64,000 nucleotides of DNA from Paraburkholderia sp. LEh10 (lineage in GTDB: Bacteria; Pseudomonadota; Gammaproteobacteria; Burkholderiales; Burkholderiaceae), in the NCBI RefSeq assembly GCF_017814945.1, contig NZ_JAGIPX010000006.1, positions 62,001 through 126,000 of the forward strand. Direction: 5' to 3'. Position numbers and translations under genes: made by a program. Under the pieces are notes generated by a model. That model worked only from the letters and a program-made list of their open reading frames with translations. It had not been told where the DNA came from and ran no database searches. Positions 50,697-59,020 of the stretch are shown here, piece after piece; position 1 is the stretch's first letter; every line of letters starts with the position of its first letter.

Positions 50697-52199
50697 TCAG
50701 GCCTGCACCTTGGTTTCATCGCGGTAAGAATGGGCCCACGCATAGTTCTTTGCGTCCTTCCCCATGACTTCAGGTGTCAGGCCCATATACTCCAGCACGC
50801 CATCCAGCGTTTGTGGCTGCACTTCGCCTTCGAGAAGCCGTTCTATGACGGTCTTCTGATGGATCGTGTCCTTGTCTTCCCACCAGATCTGGCGGCACGG
50901 TCTTGAGCAGAAGTGATACGTGTAGCCGTTATGTTCGAGTGGGTAGCTGCGCACAGGATATCGCTCGTTATTCGGCGCCGCTGCCGTGCCGATCGGCAGA
51001 TGACAGCAGTTACACAACCACGGGAGTGTCTTTGGCAAGGTCTTTTCTTCCTGTCCGCTGTTGAGGTTCGCGATGATCGTGTCCCAGCCGGGGCCAAATT
51101 CCTTTTCCCAGCGCGGGTATTTTTCGCGCAGCCACTCGCGCTCGTCCTCGCTCACGCCACCCTGCGGTTTCCACCAGACCGTCGGACGCCAAAACCAGAT
51201 TCCCATCTGAAGCGAGTGATGCCACATGTCGAGGCCATCGAGGAATTCCTGCCAGAACCACGGCTGTTTTAATCCATATTCCTTCAACGTGCGTTGATAC
51301 TGATTGACCACCCACTCCTCCATAAACTCCTTGTACGACGATTTGCGATGTTCGAGGGGCGTGTAATAGTCCATGCAAATGCCGCTGATCACCGCGAACA
51401 GCCGCGCGCTGATCCAGAACGTCTTGTCGATCAGCCATTGAGCCCGTTTCGGATCGTGTCGCATCAGGATTTCCATGGTCGGATGTCCCTGCTGCGCATG
51501 GCGGGCCTCATCCGTCTGCACCGACGAAATCATGTTTGCGAAGTTGATGTCGGTGGAGCTAAGTGCGTCGGCTGCAAGTCCGATGAACTGAACATTGGTG
51601 AATGCAGTCTCGAACGTGAAAGGCAATTGAATTGCTATATCGACTGCGCTTGGATTCACCATCATGCCGTCGAACGCTGCCCGCCCGGCCACGGCCACCC
51701 ATTCGTCCGTGTGATAGGCCTTGAGCGCCCAATCGTATTGTCGATCCCTGCTGATGAATTCATGAGCGAACAACAAGTCCAGTTGCGCGTGACGAATCTC
51801 GTCGAGCGAGCCGAACAATGCCATCTGTCGCCACGCCGGGGAAAGTCCGAAGCGCGCCATGCGCAATTCAGCGAGCACGGCGAGGTATTCGATCAGCGAC
51901 ACAGCGCCATAGTGAATCTTCGAGACTGATTTCCACCCTTCGTCGAGATGCTCGAAAATCGACGAGCGTCGCAGCGCCGACTTCACGGCATAGGCAGACG
52001 CTTCCTTCTCACGCTGTGTCGCAACGTACTCCGGATAGGTCACCTTATATGGCTCGTCCCACTGTTTCCATGCGTCGATCGGCACCTTGCCAGTACCCGA
52101 CAACCATTCAGGAAACACTGCGTCCTGGTCGACATAGGAGAGCGTCCATTCGACGTCGCGATAAAGGTCGTACCAGTCTTCACGCCTGAGTGAAGCCAT
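50697..52199 (-). CDS. Diiron monooxygenase hydroxylase alpha subunit (TmoA-like)
   Basis: A 500-residue catalytic subunit. By direct numbering the six diiron ligands fall at the TmoA positions: Glu104, Glu134, His137 (SLDEIRHAQ), Glu197 (FTFETAFTN), Glu231 and His234 (QTDEARHAQ). Thr201 is also present. It begins MASLRREDWYDLYRDVEWTL and contains WDEPYKVTYPEYVATQREKE. A Cys-rich C-terminal segment (CNCCHLPIG, then YHFCSRPCRQIWW) resembles a YHS-type motif. It hydroxylates or epoxidises aromatic or alkene substrates with O2 and NADH-derived electrons. AGGAGG lies 6 bases before the ATG. Substrate is not deducible. It is the fourth gene of the operon, after DJ-1 and two SnoaL-like genes. Confidence 0.94.
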   Translation of the reverse strand: MASLRREDWYDLYRDVEWTLSYVDQDAVFPEWLSGTGKVPIDAWKQWDEPYKVTYPEYVATQREKEASAYAVKSALRRSSIFEHLDEGWKSVSKIHYGAVSLIEYLAVLAELRMARFGLSPAWRQMALFGSLDEIRHAQLDLLFAHEFISRDRQYDWALKAYHTDEWVAVAGRAAFDGMMVNPSAVDIAIQLPFTFETAFTNVQFIGLAADALSSTDINFANMISSVQTDEARHAQQGHPTMEILMRHDPKRAQWLIDKTFWISARLFAVISGICMDYYTPLEHRKSSYKEFMEEWVVNQYQRTLKEYGLKQPWFWQEFLDGLDMWHHSLQMGIWFWRPTVWWKPQGGVSEDEREWLREKYPRWEKEFGPGWDTIIANLNSGQEEKTLPKTLPWLCNCCHLPIGTAAAPNNERYPVRSYPLEHNGYTYHFCSRPCRQIWWEDKDTIHQKTVIERLLEGEVQPQTLDGVLEYMGLTPEVMGKDAKNYAWAHSYRDETKVQA

Positions 52200-52246
52200 C
52201 TGTTCCTCCTATGCTCCATTCCGCCCGGATCGTCTCGCCGCGCGCA

Positions 52247-52729
52247 TCAGTCACATTCGAGCCGTCCCAATTGCCGATACCAGTCTGCGGTGTCCCAATA
52301 CGCGACGATGTCATCGATCAGGCCGTCGCGGTTGACGTGGAAAAGGAACAGATGCGCGAGATCGTAATGCTTGCCGCTATTGGCAATCGTCCCAAACGCC
52401 TTGACCTGTGTTCCGGCAATGGTGACTTCGACAGCAACATTGCCGTTCTCGTCGGTACCCATCCAGTTGACGTCATTGGTCAGGTCGGGAAATGCGTCGA
52501 TCAACGACGACCACCATGTTTTTCCGATGCCGCGCACCTTGCCATCGCCACGCACCACGCGCTGCTTGCGCATCACCTCGGCTGGCACATAGCGGAAATT
52601 GGCGTTGTCCGCGCACACGTCGACCATGGCTTCTACGTCATGGCGGCGATAGGCGTCGAAGAAATAATGGACCGCGCGGCTCGCGCGTTCCCCCGTTACG
52701 ATCGTACGGCCACGCGGGATTTCAGGCAT
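52247..52729 (-). CDS. SnoaL/NTF2-like protein
   Basis: A 160-residue single-domain protein of the SnoaL-like polyketide cyclase/NTF2 fold: ASRAVHYFFDAYRRHDVEAM, WWSSLIDAFPDLTNDVNWMG, NVAVEVTIAGTQVKAFGTIA, and DGLIDDIVAYWDTADWYRQL. AAGGAG precedes the ATG at 52729. This fold includes limonene-epoxide hydrolases, isomerases and binding proteins. Its place directly before the alpha subunit suggests it handles the oxygenated product, for example an epoxide, but key catalytic residues cannot be assigned. Confidence 0.85.
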   Translation of the reverse strand: MPEIPRGRTIVTGERASRAVHYFFDAYRRHDVEAMVDVCADNANFRYVPAEVMRKQRVVRGDGKVRGIGKTWWSSLIDAFPDLTNDVNWMGTDENGNVAVEVTIAGTQVKAFGTIANSGKHYDLAHLFLFHVNRDGLIDDIVAYWDTADWYRQLGRLECD

Positions 52730-52774
52730 CGATATCTCCTTGCCTTTAACCAGCTGATACTGCCTCAACCACAA

Positions 52775-53209
52775 TCACATCGTGATCGTCACACGGTCCA
52801 GACGGCGCACGGCAAGCCGTCGGTATAACTGGTTCTGACACCAGAAAAGCTTCACGCCCTCTATGCGGTCATCGCGTGTGTGAAGCAACCACGCCTCATC
52901 GAGATCGACGTGTTTCTCCTGATTGATGGCGCCGAGAAATCCGCTCGCCTGTGTGCCGCCGAAGGTTGTCTCCACGGCCACGACATCGTCGCCGGTCGCA
53001 AACATGCGCCGCGTGGACAGGTTCAGGTCTGGGAACGCCGTCATCCAGCTCTCGAAGAATCGACGACCCTCGGCGTGAATCGCGCCGTCGAGCGCGAGAG
53101 GAACGATCTGGATGCGGCAATGCGGCGAGCACGTTGTAAGCGCACCGACGACGTCATGTCGAGCGAGGCAACTGATAAACGCATCGGCTATTTCGAGGGC
53201 GGAACTCAT
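52775..53209 (-). CDS. Second SnoaL/NTF2-like protein
   Basis: A 144-residue SnoaL-like protein: ALEIADAFISCLARHDVVGA, FFESWMTAFPDLNLSTRRMF, VVAVETTFGGTQASGFLGAI, and IEGVKLFWCQNQLYRRLAV. It is a diverged relative of the gene at 52247-52729. The ATG at 53209 overlaps the DJ-1 stop by 4 bases. Function is inferred only from context. Confidence 0.85.
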   Translation of the reverse strand: MSSALEIADAFISCLARHDVVGALTTCSPHCRIQIVPLALDGAIHAEGRRFFESWMTAFPDLNLSTRRMFATGDDVVAVETTFGGTQASGFLGAINQEKHVDLDEAWLLHTRDDRIEGVKLFWCQNQLYRRLAVRRLDRVTITM

Positions 53210-54240
53210 GCCGCACTTCCTTGCAGGACACCGAGCTTGCGCAATACCGCTTGAGCACACGCTTCGTCCGACATCTGGTTCTGTGCTGTCAACAGATGAC
53301 GATCAACCACCACATGAGACACCCAGGCGGGCGCCTCATCATAGACTACGCCCCGGTTCTTCAATTCGCTTTCGAGAAACCACGCGGGCCGCTGCCGTCC
53401 GGCGATCGCCTGCTCTTCCTCTTCGTTGCTGAATGCCGCCACCCGATATCCATCGAATAACCACCCACCGTCAGAACCATTGCCCACGGAAAGCAGAGCA
53501 GCAGGCCCGTGACAGAGCAGCGCGATCAGGCGGCGCCGAGAATGCGCGAGCCGCAGCACACGTTCGACATCACGGTTGTCGGACAGATCCACCATCGTCG
53601 CATGTCCGCCAGGAATGAATATCGCATCGAACGAGAGTATTTCTTCGTCAGAGAGGCTCGCAAGCTCGTATGGCATGTTCAGTGCACGGTCACCTGCCAG
53701 TGCACGTTCGCAGGTTTGCGCAAGGACTTCACTATCGTGCCTGACCGCGTCGGCCAGTACTTGCGCTCGTGCGGGCGGTACGAGCGCGCTGACCTTCGGC
53801 CGCGCCGCAAGCGCTTCGAGGAAGCCAATGTCGTGTTTCCAGCTTTCCTTGGCCGCCGCTTCGACGTTCGCGCGAGCGATTCCGTGCGCCACATTCGCAT
53901 ATGTCAACGCTTCGTACACACGACGCGATGCGATCAGATCGAGTTCCGTAAAGTGGTGCAGCGTGAAGCGAATGCCTTCGGGATCGTCTGCGAAAGTCCT
54001 TACTATGCCTGCAAGAAAGTCCCTGTCGGTGTCGGGATAATGAAAACGTGGCTCGAGGCTGAAGGGGTCCGCAATGCCGGGCCGGCCATCCGTCGTGTAG
54101 ATCCGCACTTCGAGGCCAGCCGCGCGAAACAGCCGCAGCGGCGTGTAAACCTCGTCAGCCCAGTAGCCAGTGGGAAGCGAACCGCCGCCTTTTAGCGGAA
54201 GCTCCCGAGCGCTGGAAATGACCATCAGGACGCGCGGCAT
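53206..54240 (-). CDS. DJ-1/PfpI-family protein, long form; first gene of the monooxygenase operon
   Basis: A 344-residue DJ-1 superfamily protein with the nucleophile elbow IALLCHGPAALLSVG, the strand AIFIPGGHATMVDLSDN and FSNEEEEQAIAGRQRPAWFL. An insertion of roughly 100 residues (about 70-180) makes it longer than the usual 225. The ATG at 54240 has AGGAGG 5 bases upstream. Overlap with the second SnoaL gene and close spacing onward to the Rieske gene mark it as the first of eight genes. A palindrome and TTGCAGGA repeats lie directly upstream. It probably deals with reactive carbonyl by-products. Confidence 0.87.
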   Translation of the reverse strand: MPRVLMVISSARELPLKGGGSLPTGYWADEVYTPLRLFRAAGLEVRIYTTDGRPGIADPFSLEPRFHYPDTDRDFLAGIVRTFADDPEGIRFTLHHFTELDLIASRRVYEALTYANVAHGIARANVEAAAKESWKHDIGFLEALAARPKVSALVPPARAQVLADAVRHDSEVLAQTCERALAGDRALNMPYELASLSDEEILSFDAIFIPGGHATMVDLSDNRDVERVLRLAHSRRRLIALLCHGPAALLSVGNGSDGGWLFDGYRVAAFSNEEEEQAIAGRQRPAWFLESELKNRGVVYDEAPAWVSHVVVDRHLLTAQNQMSDEACAQAVLRKLGVLQGSAA

Positions 54241-54254
54241 GTTCACCTCCTCTC

Positions 54255-54270
54255 CGACTATTTATAGTCG
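54255..54270. promoter_or_regulatory. Perfect palindrome CGACTAT-TT-ATAGTCG at the monooxygenase operon start
   Basis: Two 7-base arms with a 2-base centre, 15 bases upstream of the DJ-1 ATG and just 5' to the Shine-Dalgarno site. With a 2-base centre it is more likely a protein-binding site than an mRNA hairpin. A repressor site next to the transcription start is plausible. Confidence 0.55.
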
Positions 54271-54281
54271 CGGAGAAAATA

Positions 54282-54320
54282 TCCTGCAATGCACGTTGGA
54301 GAAATGCCCATTCCTGCAAT
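54282..54320 (-). promoter_or_regulatory. Direct repeat TTGCAGGA upstream of the monooxygenase operon
   Basis: On the minus strand TTGCAGGAATG (from 54319) is followed by TTGCAGGAT (from 54289), 30 bp apart. They lie 42-80 bases upstream of the DJ-1 start. The same two words in the same order occur at 47567-47595. They are candidate activator sites, perhaps for the AraC domain of the fused beta subunit. Confidence 0.5.
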
Positions 54321-54560
54321 AGGTCAAGCACAACCGTGCCAGGAACGGCTTCCGAAAGCTATGAAGGAGTCAATTTAACAAGCGCAGACTTTCGCTTCGC
54401 ACGCCGGTCGGCGCGTCGGAGCGCTGCACGCAGATACGTCGCGATCAATTGATCAGACGTAATTCCGCCAAAGGCGGCCTGTGCCAAGCTGATGACTTTT
54501 TTGACGCCGGGCCCGTGCCCATCACGCCACCGATCCGCTTCACTGAGCCAACGATGATCG
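54321..54560. other. Upstream part of the gap between chemoreceptor and monooxygenase operon
   Basis: No gene is recognised. It contains GATCAATTGATC (54443-54454), a perfect 12-bp palindrome, and a CCGCC-AAA-GGCGG stem (54465-54477), which may end the chemoreceptor transcript. A sequence resembling a sigma-54 promoter at 54326-54341 has wrong spacing. Confidence 0.4.
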
Positions 54561-56168
54561 TTACGCCGGCAGACGGAACGCCGACACAGAGTCCTGCAAC
54601 TGCCGCGTCAGATCCTCCAAAGCTTGCGCGGCAGCCGCGACCTGTTCGACAAGCGCGGCGTTCTGCTGGGTGACTTCATCGATCTGTGAGACTGCTTGGG
54701 CGATCTCGCCAATGTTTGATGATTGCTCGCGCGATGCGTTCGAAATCTCTCCGACGAAGTCCGTCACGCGGCGCACATCGGACAAGATATTGGACATGCT
54801 GCCGCCCGCCTTCGACACCAGTTCGGAACCGTCGCGAACGAGTTGGCCCGAGGATTCGATCAAGCCCTTGACTTCCTTGGCCGCGTTGGAAGAACGTTGC
54901 GCCAAGGTACGCACTTCCCCTGCAACGACCGCAAACCCCCTGCCCTGCTCGCCCGCGCGCGCAGCTTCGACGGCCGCGTTCAGGGCGAGAATGTTCGTCT
55001 GGAACGCAATGCCTTCTATGATGGCAATGATGTCTGCCATGCTTTCTGATTGCGCGCGTATATTGGACATGATCGCCGTCACGCCTCGCATCGTCTGCTG
55101 ACCATTTTCAGCGGACGTCATGGCGATGTTCGCCACCTGGCTTGCCTCGTGTGCGCTGTCGGCATTGAGCTTGACGCCACCCGATATCTCTCCCATACCC
55201 GCTGCCGTTTCCTGCAGGGAAGCGGCTTGTTCTTCCGTACGCGCAGAGAGATTGGTATTTCCTGCTGAGATTTCCTGTGCTGCCAGCCCGATCGCCTCGC
55301 TGCCGCTGCGTACCGCCTCGACGGTCGCCACCAGACCCTGACGCATCTCTTCCAGACTTTGCAGCAAGAGCCCCATCTCGTCGCGCGTTTGCATTTCGAT
55401 CCGTTGCGACAGATCACCGCGCGCCACTTTGCCTATCTGCTCGAGTGCCAGATTCAACGGCGCACCGATTGCGCGCCCGATCTTCAGGTACGCCACCAAC
55501 GCCGAGCCAAGTCCCGCGACCAACGCCAGTACCGTCACCACCCGAAACGTCGAAAACACGCTCTCCGAATGTTGATACTCACTCGACGTCGATTGCGTGC
55601 GGTAGTCGTTGAGTTGGTCGCAACTCTTCTGAAACTCCACGAACATCCGAAAACCGGCGTCCGATATGTCGACGGTTTGCTGTTTGTCTTTGGCTGCAAT
55701 GGCTGCCGCGAGCTTATCGTAGATACCTCCCACTGCAGTCATCTTCGACGCAACCGCGTCTGCAAGCTGCCGTTCTTCCGATGACTTCGGCAATGACGCG
55801 TAGCGTCCCCACGAATCATTTGCATGAGCCTTCATCTGACCAGCAAGGCCCAGCAGACTTCTCACTTTCTGTTCGTCCTCGACCAGCATCGCACGATCCA
55901 GTGTCACGCGTTGCCGCAGCACATAGGTCATCGTGTCGCCGATAGCGATGGCACCTGGCAAGCGTTCGCCATAACTGACACGCCCGACCTCGTTGCTCGA
56001 CGTCATGCCGACGAGGCCAAGCACGCCGACAACCAGAAGAAGAAGAGACAGCGCAGCCATTGCGATGGCAATGCGGGTTTTGATCGAAAAACTTGCAATC
56101 ACGAACGCGTGGACCCAGTGAATGAGGTATGGCGCGGCTATGCAGCGGCGACATATTTGCACCGGCAT
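54561..56168 (-). CDS. Methyl-accepting chemotaxis protein (Tar-type)
   Basis: A 535-residue chemoreceptor. A first membrane segment (about 32-55, [20 protein letters not shown]), a periplasmic four-helix region, a second membrane segment (about 210-230), a HAMP domain ([20 protein letters not shown]), and a signalling domain with the conserved hairpin [20 protein letters not shown]. The true start may be a GTG at 56102; no ribosome site clearly favours either. It lies 320 bases upstream of the monooxygenase operon on the same strand. Some hydrocarbon-degrading operons carry their own chemoreceptor, so sensing of the monooxygenase substrate is a reasonable inference. Confidence 0.9.
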   Translation of the reverse strand: MPVQICRRCIAAPYLIHWVHAFVIASFSIKTRIAIAMAALSLLLLVVGVLGLVGMTSSNEVGRVSYGERLPGAIAIGDTMTYVLRQRVTLDRAMLVEDEQKVRSLLGLAGQMKAHANDSWGRYASLPKSSEERQLADAVASKMTAVGGIYDKLAAAIAAKDKQQTVDISDAGFRMFVEFQKSCDQLNDYRTQSTSSEYQHSESVFSTFRVVTVLALVAGLGSALVAYLKIGRAIGAPLNLALEQIGKVARGDLSQRIEMQTRDEMGLLLQSLEEMRQGLVATVEAVRSGSEAIGLAAQEISAGNTNLSARTEEQAASLQETAAGMGEISGGVKLNADSAHEASQVANIAMTSAENGQQTMRGVTAIMSNIRAQSESMADIIAIIEGIAFQTNILALNAAVEAARAGEQGRGFAVVAGEVRTLAQRSSNAAKEVKGLIESSGQLVRDGSELVSKAGGSMSNILSDVRRVTDFVGEISNASREQSSNIGEIAQAVSQIDEVTQQNAALVEQVAAAAQALEDLTRQLQDSVSAFRLPA

Positions 56169-56330
56169 ATCCGCACACGGAGAAAGGCGGACAGATGCTA
56201 AAAAGGCCGCACCGATCTGTACACTAATATTCAGTTACCCTGCCATCGCCAAACGCGATGACACGCGCGCCTGTCTTTTCCGGAGGGCGGATCGGTGCGC
56301 GTGCTCGTGAATATCTCGGCAATTTCCACC

Positions 56331-56640
56331 TTCCGAACCGATGAACTGAAGGTTCTGGTTCCCGCCGATCACGCGCTCGCCAATCGCCGCCGGGTCGGCT
56401 ACGCGGAAACGCTCGCTTACGAGCATGTCGTTCTTCGGCCCGGCACGCACCTGCATTTCCAGATGCTGGAGTCAGCAAGCGAAGCAGGCAGAACCCTGCG
56501 CGCCAAGGTTAAAGTGTCGTCGTATGACGCGTTGTGCCGCATGGTTCAGGTGGGATTGGGCATCGGCATACTGCCCGCCGGCAATGCCGAACTATACCTG
56601 GCTGCCAGGCAAGCGTTCGTTGAAGCTGGACGAGCCGTGG
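56331..56640 (+). pseudogene. LysR effector-domain fragment
   Basis: The frame reads RTDELKVLVPADHALANRRR, then VLRPGTHLHFQMLESASEAG, SYDALCRMVQVGLGIGILPA, which is the C-terminal half of a LysR regulator. The DNA-binding domain is absent and the frame continues into unrelated sequence after AVGHT. The fragment is directly followed by part of a transporter gene. Confidence 0.7.
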
Positions 56641-56711
56641 GCCACACGGGAAGCGGCGGTTGGCATGCGTCGCCGCGACGTGCTTTCTCCCGTCGCACGC
56701 CTGTTCTTCAA

Positions 56712-57030
56712 ACCCGGACTCCTGGCGACGCGTGTTCATCCTGTCGAGCGTGCCGGCTTATTGCTGCATCGCGATCTTCATTATGCTGTTCGTCAAGGAA
56801 TCGCCGGTCTGGCTCGCGAATCGCGGCTTCCTGAAGCGCAATGCCAGCAATGACAACATACTGCAAATTTTGAGGCCCGAGTATCGTCGCGCGACGCTGC
56901 TCGCGCTGACAATCTCGATCCTCGGCATGTACGGGTCGGATCGTTTTCGCCTACGTATCTGCAGAGCATGCTGCCGGTTCGCCGTGCACAGCCCGCCACT
57001 TTGCGGGCTGTGCCAACGCGATGATCCGCA
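56712..57030 (+). pseudogene. MFS transporter fragment with frameshift
   Basis: SWRRVFILSSVPAYCCIAIF, MLFVKESPVWLANRG and LRPEYRRATLLALTISILGM are the middle of a metabolite:H+ symporter. Near 56935 the frame changes: SFSPTYLQSMLPVRRAQPAT continues in another frame. Neither the start nor the second half is present. It is a decayed remnant joined to the LysR fragment. Confidence 0.65.
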
Positions 57031-57092
57031 CGCAAACGACTGGCGCCGAGACTTACGCTTAATTCCCCAACGCGTATTGGACTTATTTCCTG

Positions 57093-57776
57093 TTATTTCC
57101 TGTTCAACTTCTCCAGCAGCGCTTTGGCACCCGGTCCCGACGATGCCGGATTTTGCCCCGTAATCAGCAAGCCATCTTCGAGTACATAGGATTCCCAGTC
57201 GGGACCTTTGCTATAGATTCCGCCCTTCGCCTTGAGTTCATCTTCGACAAGAAATGGCACGACTTTCGTGAGCCCGACGCCTTCTTCCTCGCTATTCGCG
57301 AACCCTGTCACTTTCTTGCCCTTGACCAGATACGCGCCGTCCGGTCCCTTCACATGGCGCAACGCGCCCGGCGCATGGCACACGAGCGCGACCGGCTTGC
57401 CAGCTGCGACCATGCTCTCCAGCAGACGGATCGAATGAGGATCTTCTGCGAGATCCCACATCGGACCATGGCCGCCGGGATAGAAGACAGAATCGAAACC
57501 GTCGTGTGTGACGTCGGCGAGTTTTCCCGTATTCGCCAAGACGGCATTCGCTTCGGCGTCGGCTTCAAAGCGGCGCGTCAGATCCGTCTGGAATGATGGC
57601 TCATTGCTCTTCGGATCCAACGGTGGCTGGCCGCCCTTTGGCGATACCAGGACCGTCTCTACGCCTGCATCCTTGAATACATAGTAGGGAGCGGCCAGTT
57701 CTTCGAGCCAGAATCCTGTTTTGCGACCGGTGTTCCCGAGCTGGTCGTGCGAGGTCAAAACGATCAGAATCTTCAT
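57093..57776 (-). CDS. DJ-1/PfpI-family protein (HchA/glyoxalase III-like)
   Basis: A 227-residue DJ-1 protein: MKILIVLTSHDQLGNTGRKT, FYPGGHGPMWDLAEDPHSIR, the elbow VALVCHAPGALRHVKG with catalytic Cys, and GFANSEEEGVGLTKVVPFLV. AAAGGAGATAGC precedes the ATG. It is more similar to the type at 44107 than to the long form at 53206. It is followed upstream by an SDR gene on the same strand, 46 bases away, and may form an operon with it. Probable role is carbonyl detoxification. Confidence 0.9.
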   Translation of the reverse strand: MKILIVLTSHDQLGNTGRKTGFWLEELAAPYYVFKDAGVETVLVSPKGGQPPLDPKSNEPSFQTDLTRRFEADAEANAVLANTGKLADVTHDGFDSVFYPGGHGPMWDLAEDPHSIRLLESMVAAGKPVALVCHAPGALRHVKGPDGAYLVKGKKVTGFANSEEEGVGLTKVVPFLVEDELKAKGGIYSKGPDWESYVLEDGLLITGQNPASSGPGAKALLEKLNRK

Positions 57777-57822
57777 GCTATCTCCTTTGCTTTTTCAGCA
57801 TCGTAGGTCGGATAACTGAACT

Positions 57823-58665
57823 TCAGACAGGAATCTCCGCAGACGCGTTCGGATAGCGGGGATACCAGTTGTTTTTCGCACCGAGCGTGCGCACATCGAA
57901 CTCGACGTCGCCTTCATAGCGCGGCGCATATCTGTTGAAGGCCGCTTCGATCTCGTTCCAGCGCGCCTTGATCCGCACCATATTGAAAGCGTGCGACACG
58001 ATGTAGAACTCGCCGGCCTTGATCTGCTTCATGACCAGTGCGGCGTAGGCATCGGTGTCCATGCCTTCCTGCGTTTCCTTTGCCAGTTCGGAACGTACGA
58101 GACCGGGGCAAATCAGCGCAACTTCGATGTTTTTGGGCAACTCTTCTCGAAGCGCGACCGTCATCGCAAGCACCGCATGCTTGCTGAGCACGTAACCCGC
58201 GCCTTCCGGGATTGCATTAAAGAAGGCGTTTTCTGAACCAACGTTGTAGATCGCCGCCGGCGTTCCCTGTTCGATAAAGCGACGGCCAAAAATGGACACG
58301 CCGTTCCACACCCCGAACAGATTCACAGCAAGCACGCTTTGTACGTCTTCGGGCTTGGTATCGATCACCGTCGAAGGAATCGGACCGACGCCCGCATTGT
58401 TCACGATCACATCGACCCGTCCATACTTCTCCCACGCGAAGGTGGCGAGCGCCTCGACCTGCGCACGGTCAGTCACATCGCATTCCGCGATCTCTACCTG
58501 TTCAGCGATCTTGGACAGCGCCTTCGCGGCCTCTTCCAGCCGATTCTGCTGAATCCCTGCGATGACGAGCCGCGCGCCCTGCTGAGCAAACTGTTTTGCA
58601 AGCGCAAAGCCGATGCCCGTTGCACCGCCCGTGATGACAACCACCTTGCCGTTGAAGTCTTGCAT
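57823..58665 (-). CDS. Short-chain dehydrogenase/reductase (SDR), classical
   Basis: A 280-residue SDR. TGGATGIGFALAKQFAQQGA is the cofactor loop, NNAGVGP follows, and the catalytic set is in NVGSENAFFNAIPEGAGYVL with SKHA (Ser, Tyr, Lys). The tail is longer than average with RYEGDVEFDVRTLGAKNNWY. The start at 58665 has AAAGGAC upstream. It precedes the DJ-1 gene on the same strand. Substrate unknown. Confidence 0.9.
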   Translation of the reverse strand: MQDFNGKVVVITGGATGIGFALAKQFAQQGARLVIAGIQQNRLEEAAKALSKIAEQVEIAECDVTDRAQVEALATFAWEKYGRVDVIVNNAGVGPIPSTVIDTKPEDVQSVLAVNLFGVWNGVSIFGRRFIEQGTPAAIYNVGSENAFFNAIPEGAGYVLSKHAVLAMTVALREELPKNIEVALICPGLVRSELAKETQEGMDTDAYAALVMKQIKAGEFYIVSHAFNMVRIKARWNEIEAAFNRYAPRYEGDVEFDVRTLGAKNNWYPRYPNASAEIPV

Positions 58666-58698
58666 AGCTTGTCCTTTTAGATCGGGCAATACGCACAC

Positions 58699-59020
58699 GC
58701 ACTGCCGAGGTTTCCACAGAAATCATCGATGTGCGATACGCCGTCATTACGCAACGCAACGGCGTCGACATCTTGCCATCCCACCAACGCCACAGACGAC
58801 TCAAAGCCGTGCTGATACTTATTCTGAGCGACCGAATGGATCTCAGGTTTCAAGAAACATTGTTATTTACCGTTTCGAACATGGCGCCTTGAAATTAATC
58901 CTGTTTCTATTTTCTATTTTCATCGCTTGCGAAAAGGCACGGTCATAGGTCCATTTCCGTTAATTGGTTGTAGGCTTACTCATGCGGATGTGCTTTTCCA
59001 TAGCGATGAGGTAACAAACC
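58699..59020. other. Divergent intergenic region between SDR and GFA genes
   Basis: About 320 bases with AT-rich runs. It contains GTTTC-AA-GAAAC (58847-58858), a perfect dyad that could serve as an operator. No gene is recognised. Confidence 0.4.

Noticed and set aside
54326..54341. Sigma-54-like promoter TGGCACGGTTGTGCTT (minus strand) upstream of the monooxygenase operon
   Set aside because: The GG and GC elements are 9 bases apart instead of the strict 10, and the -12 box is TGCT, not TTGCA. No sigma-54 activator is encoded nearby.
57081..57104. Tandem TTATTTCCTG repeat near the end of the DJ-1 gene
   Set aside because: Only two units, at a gene end; no sign of function.
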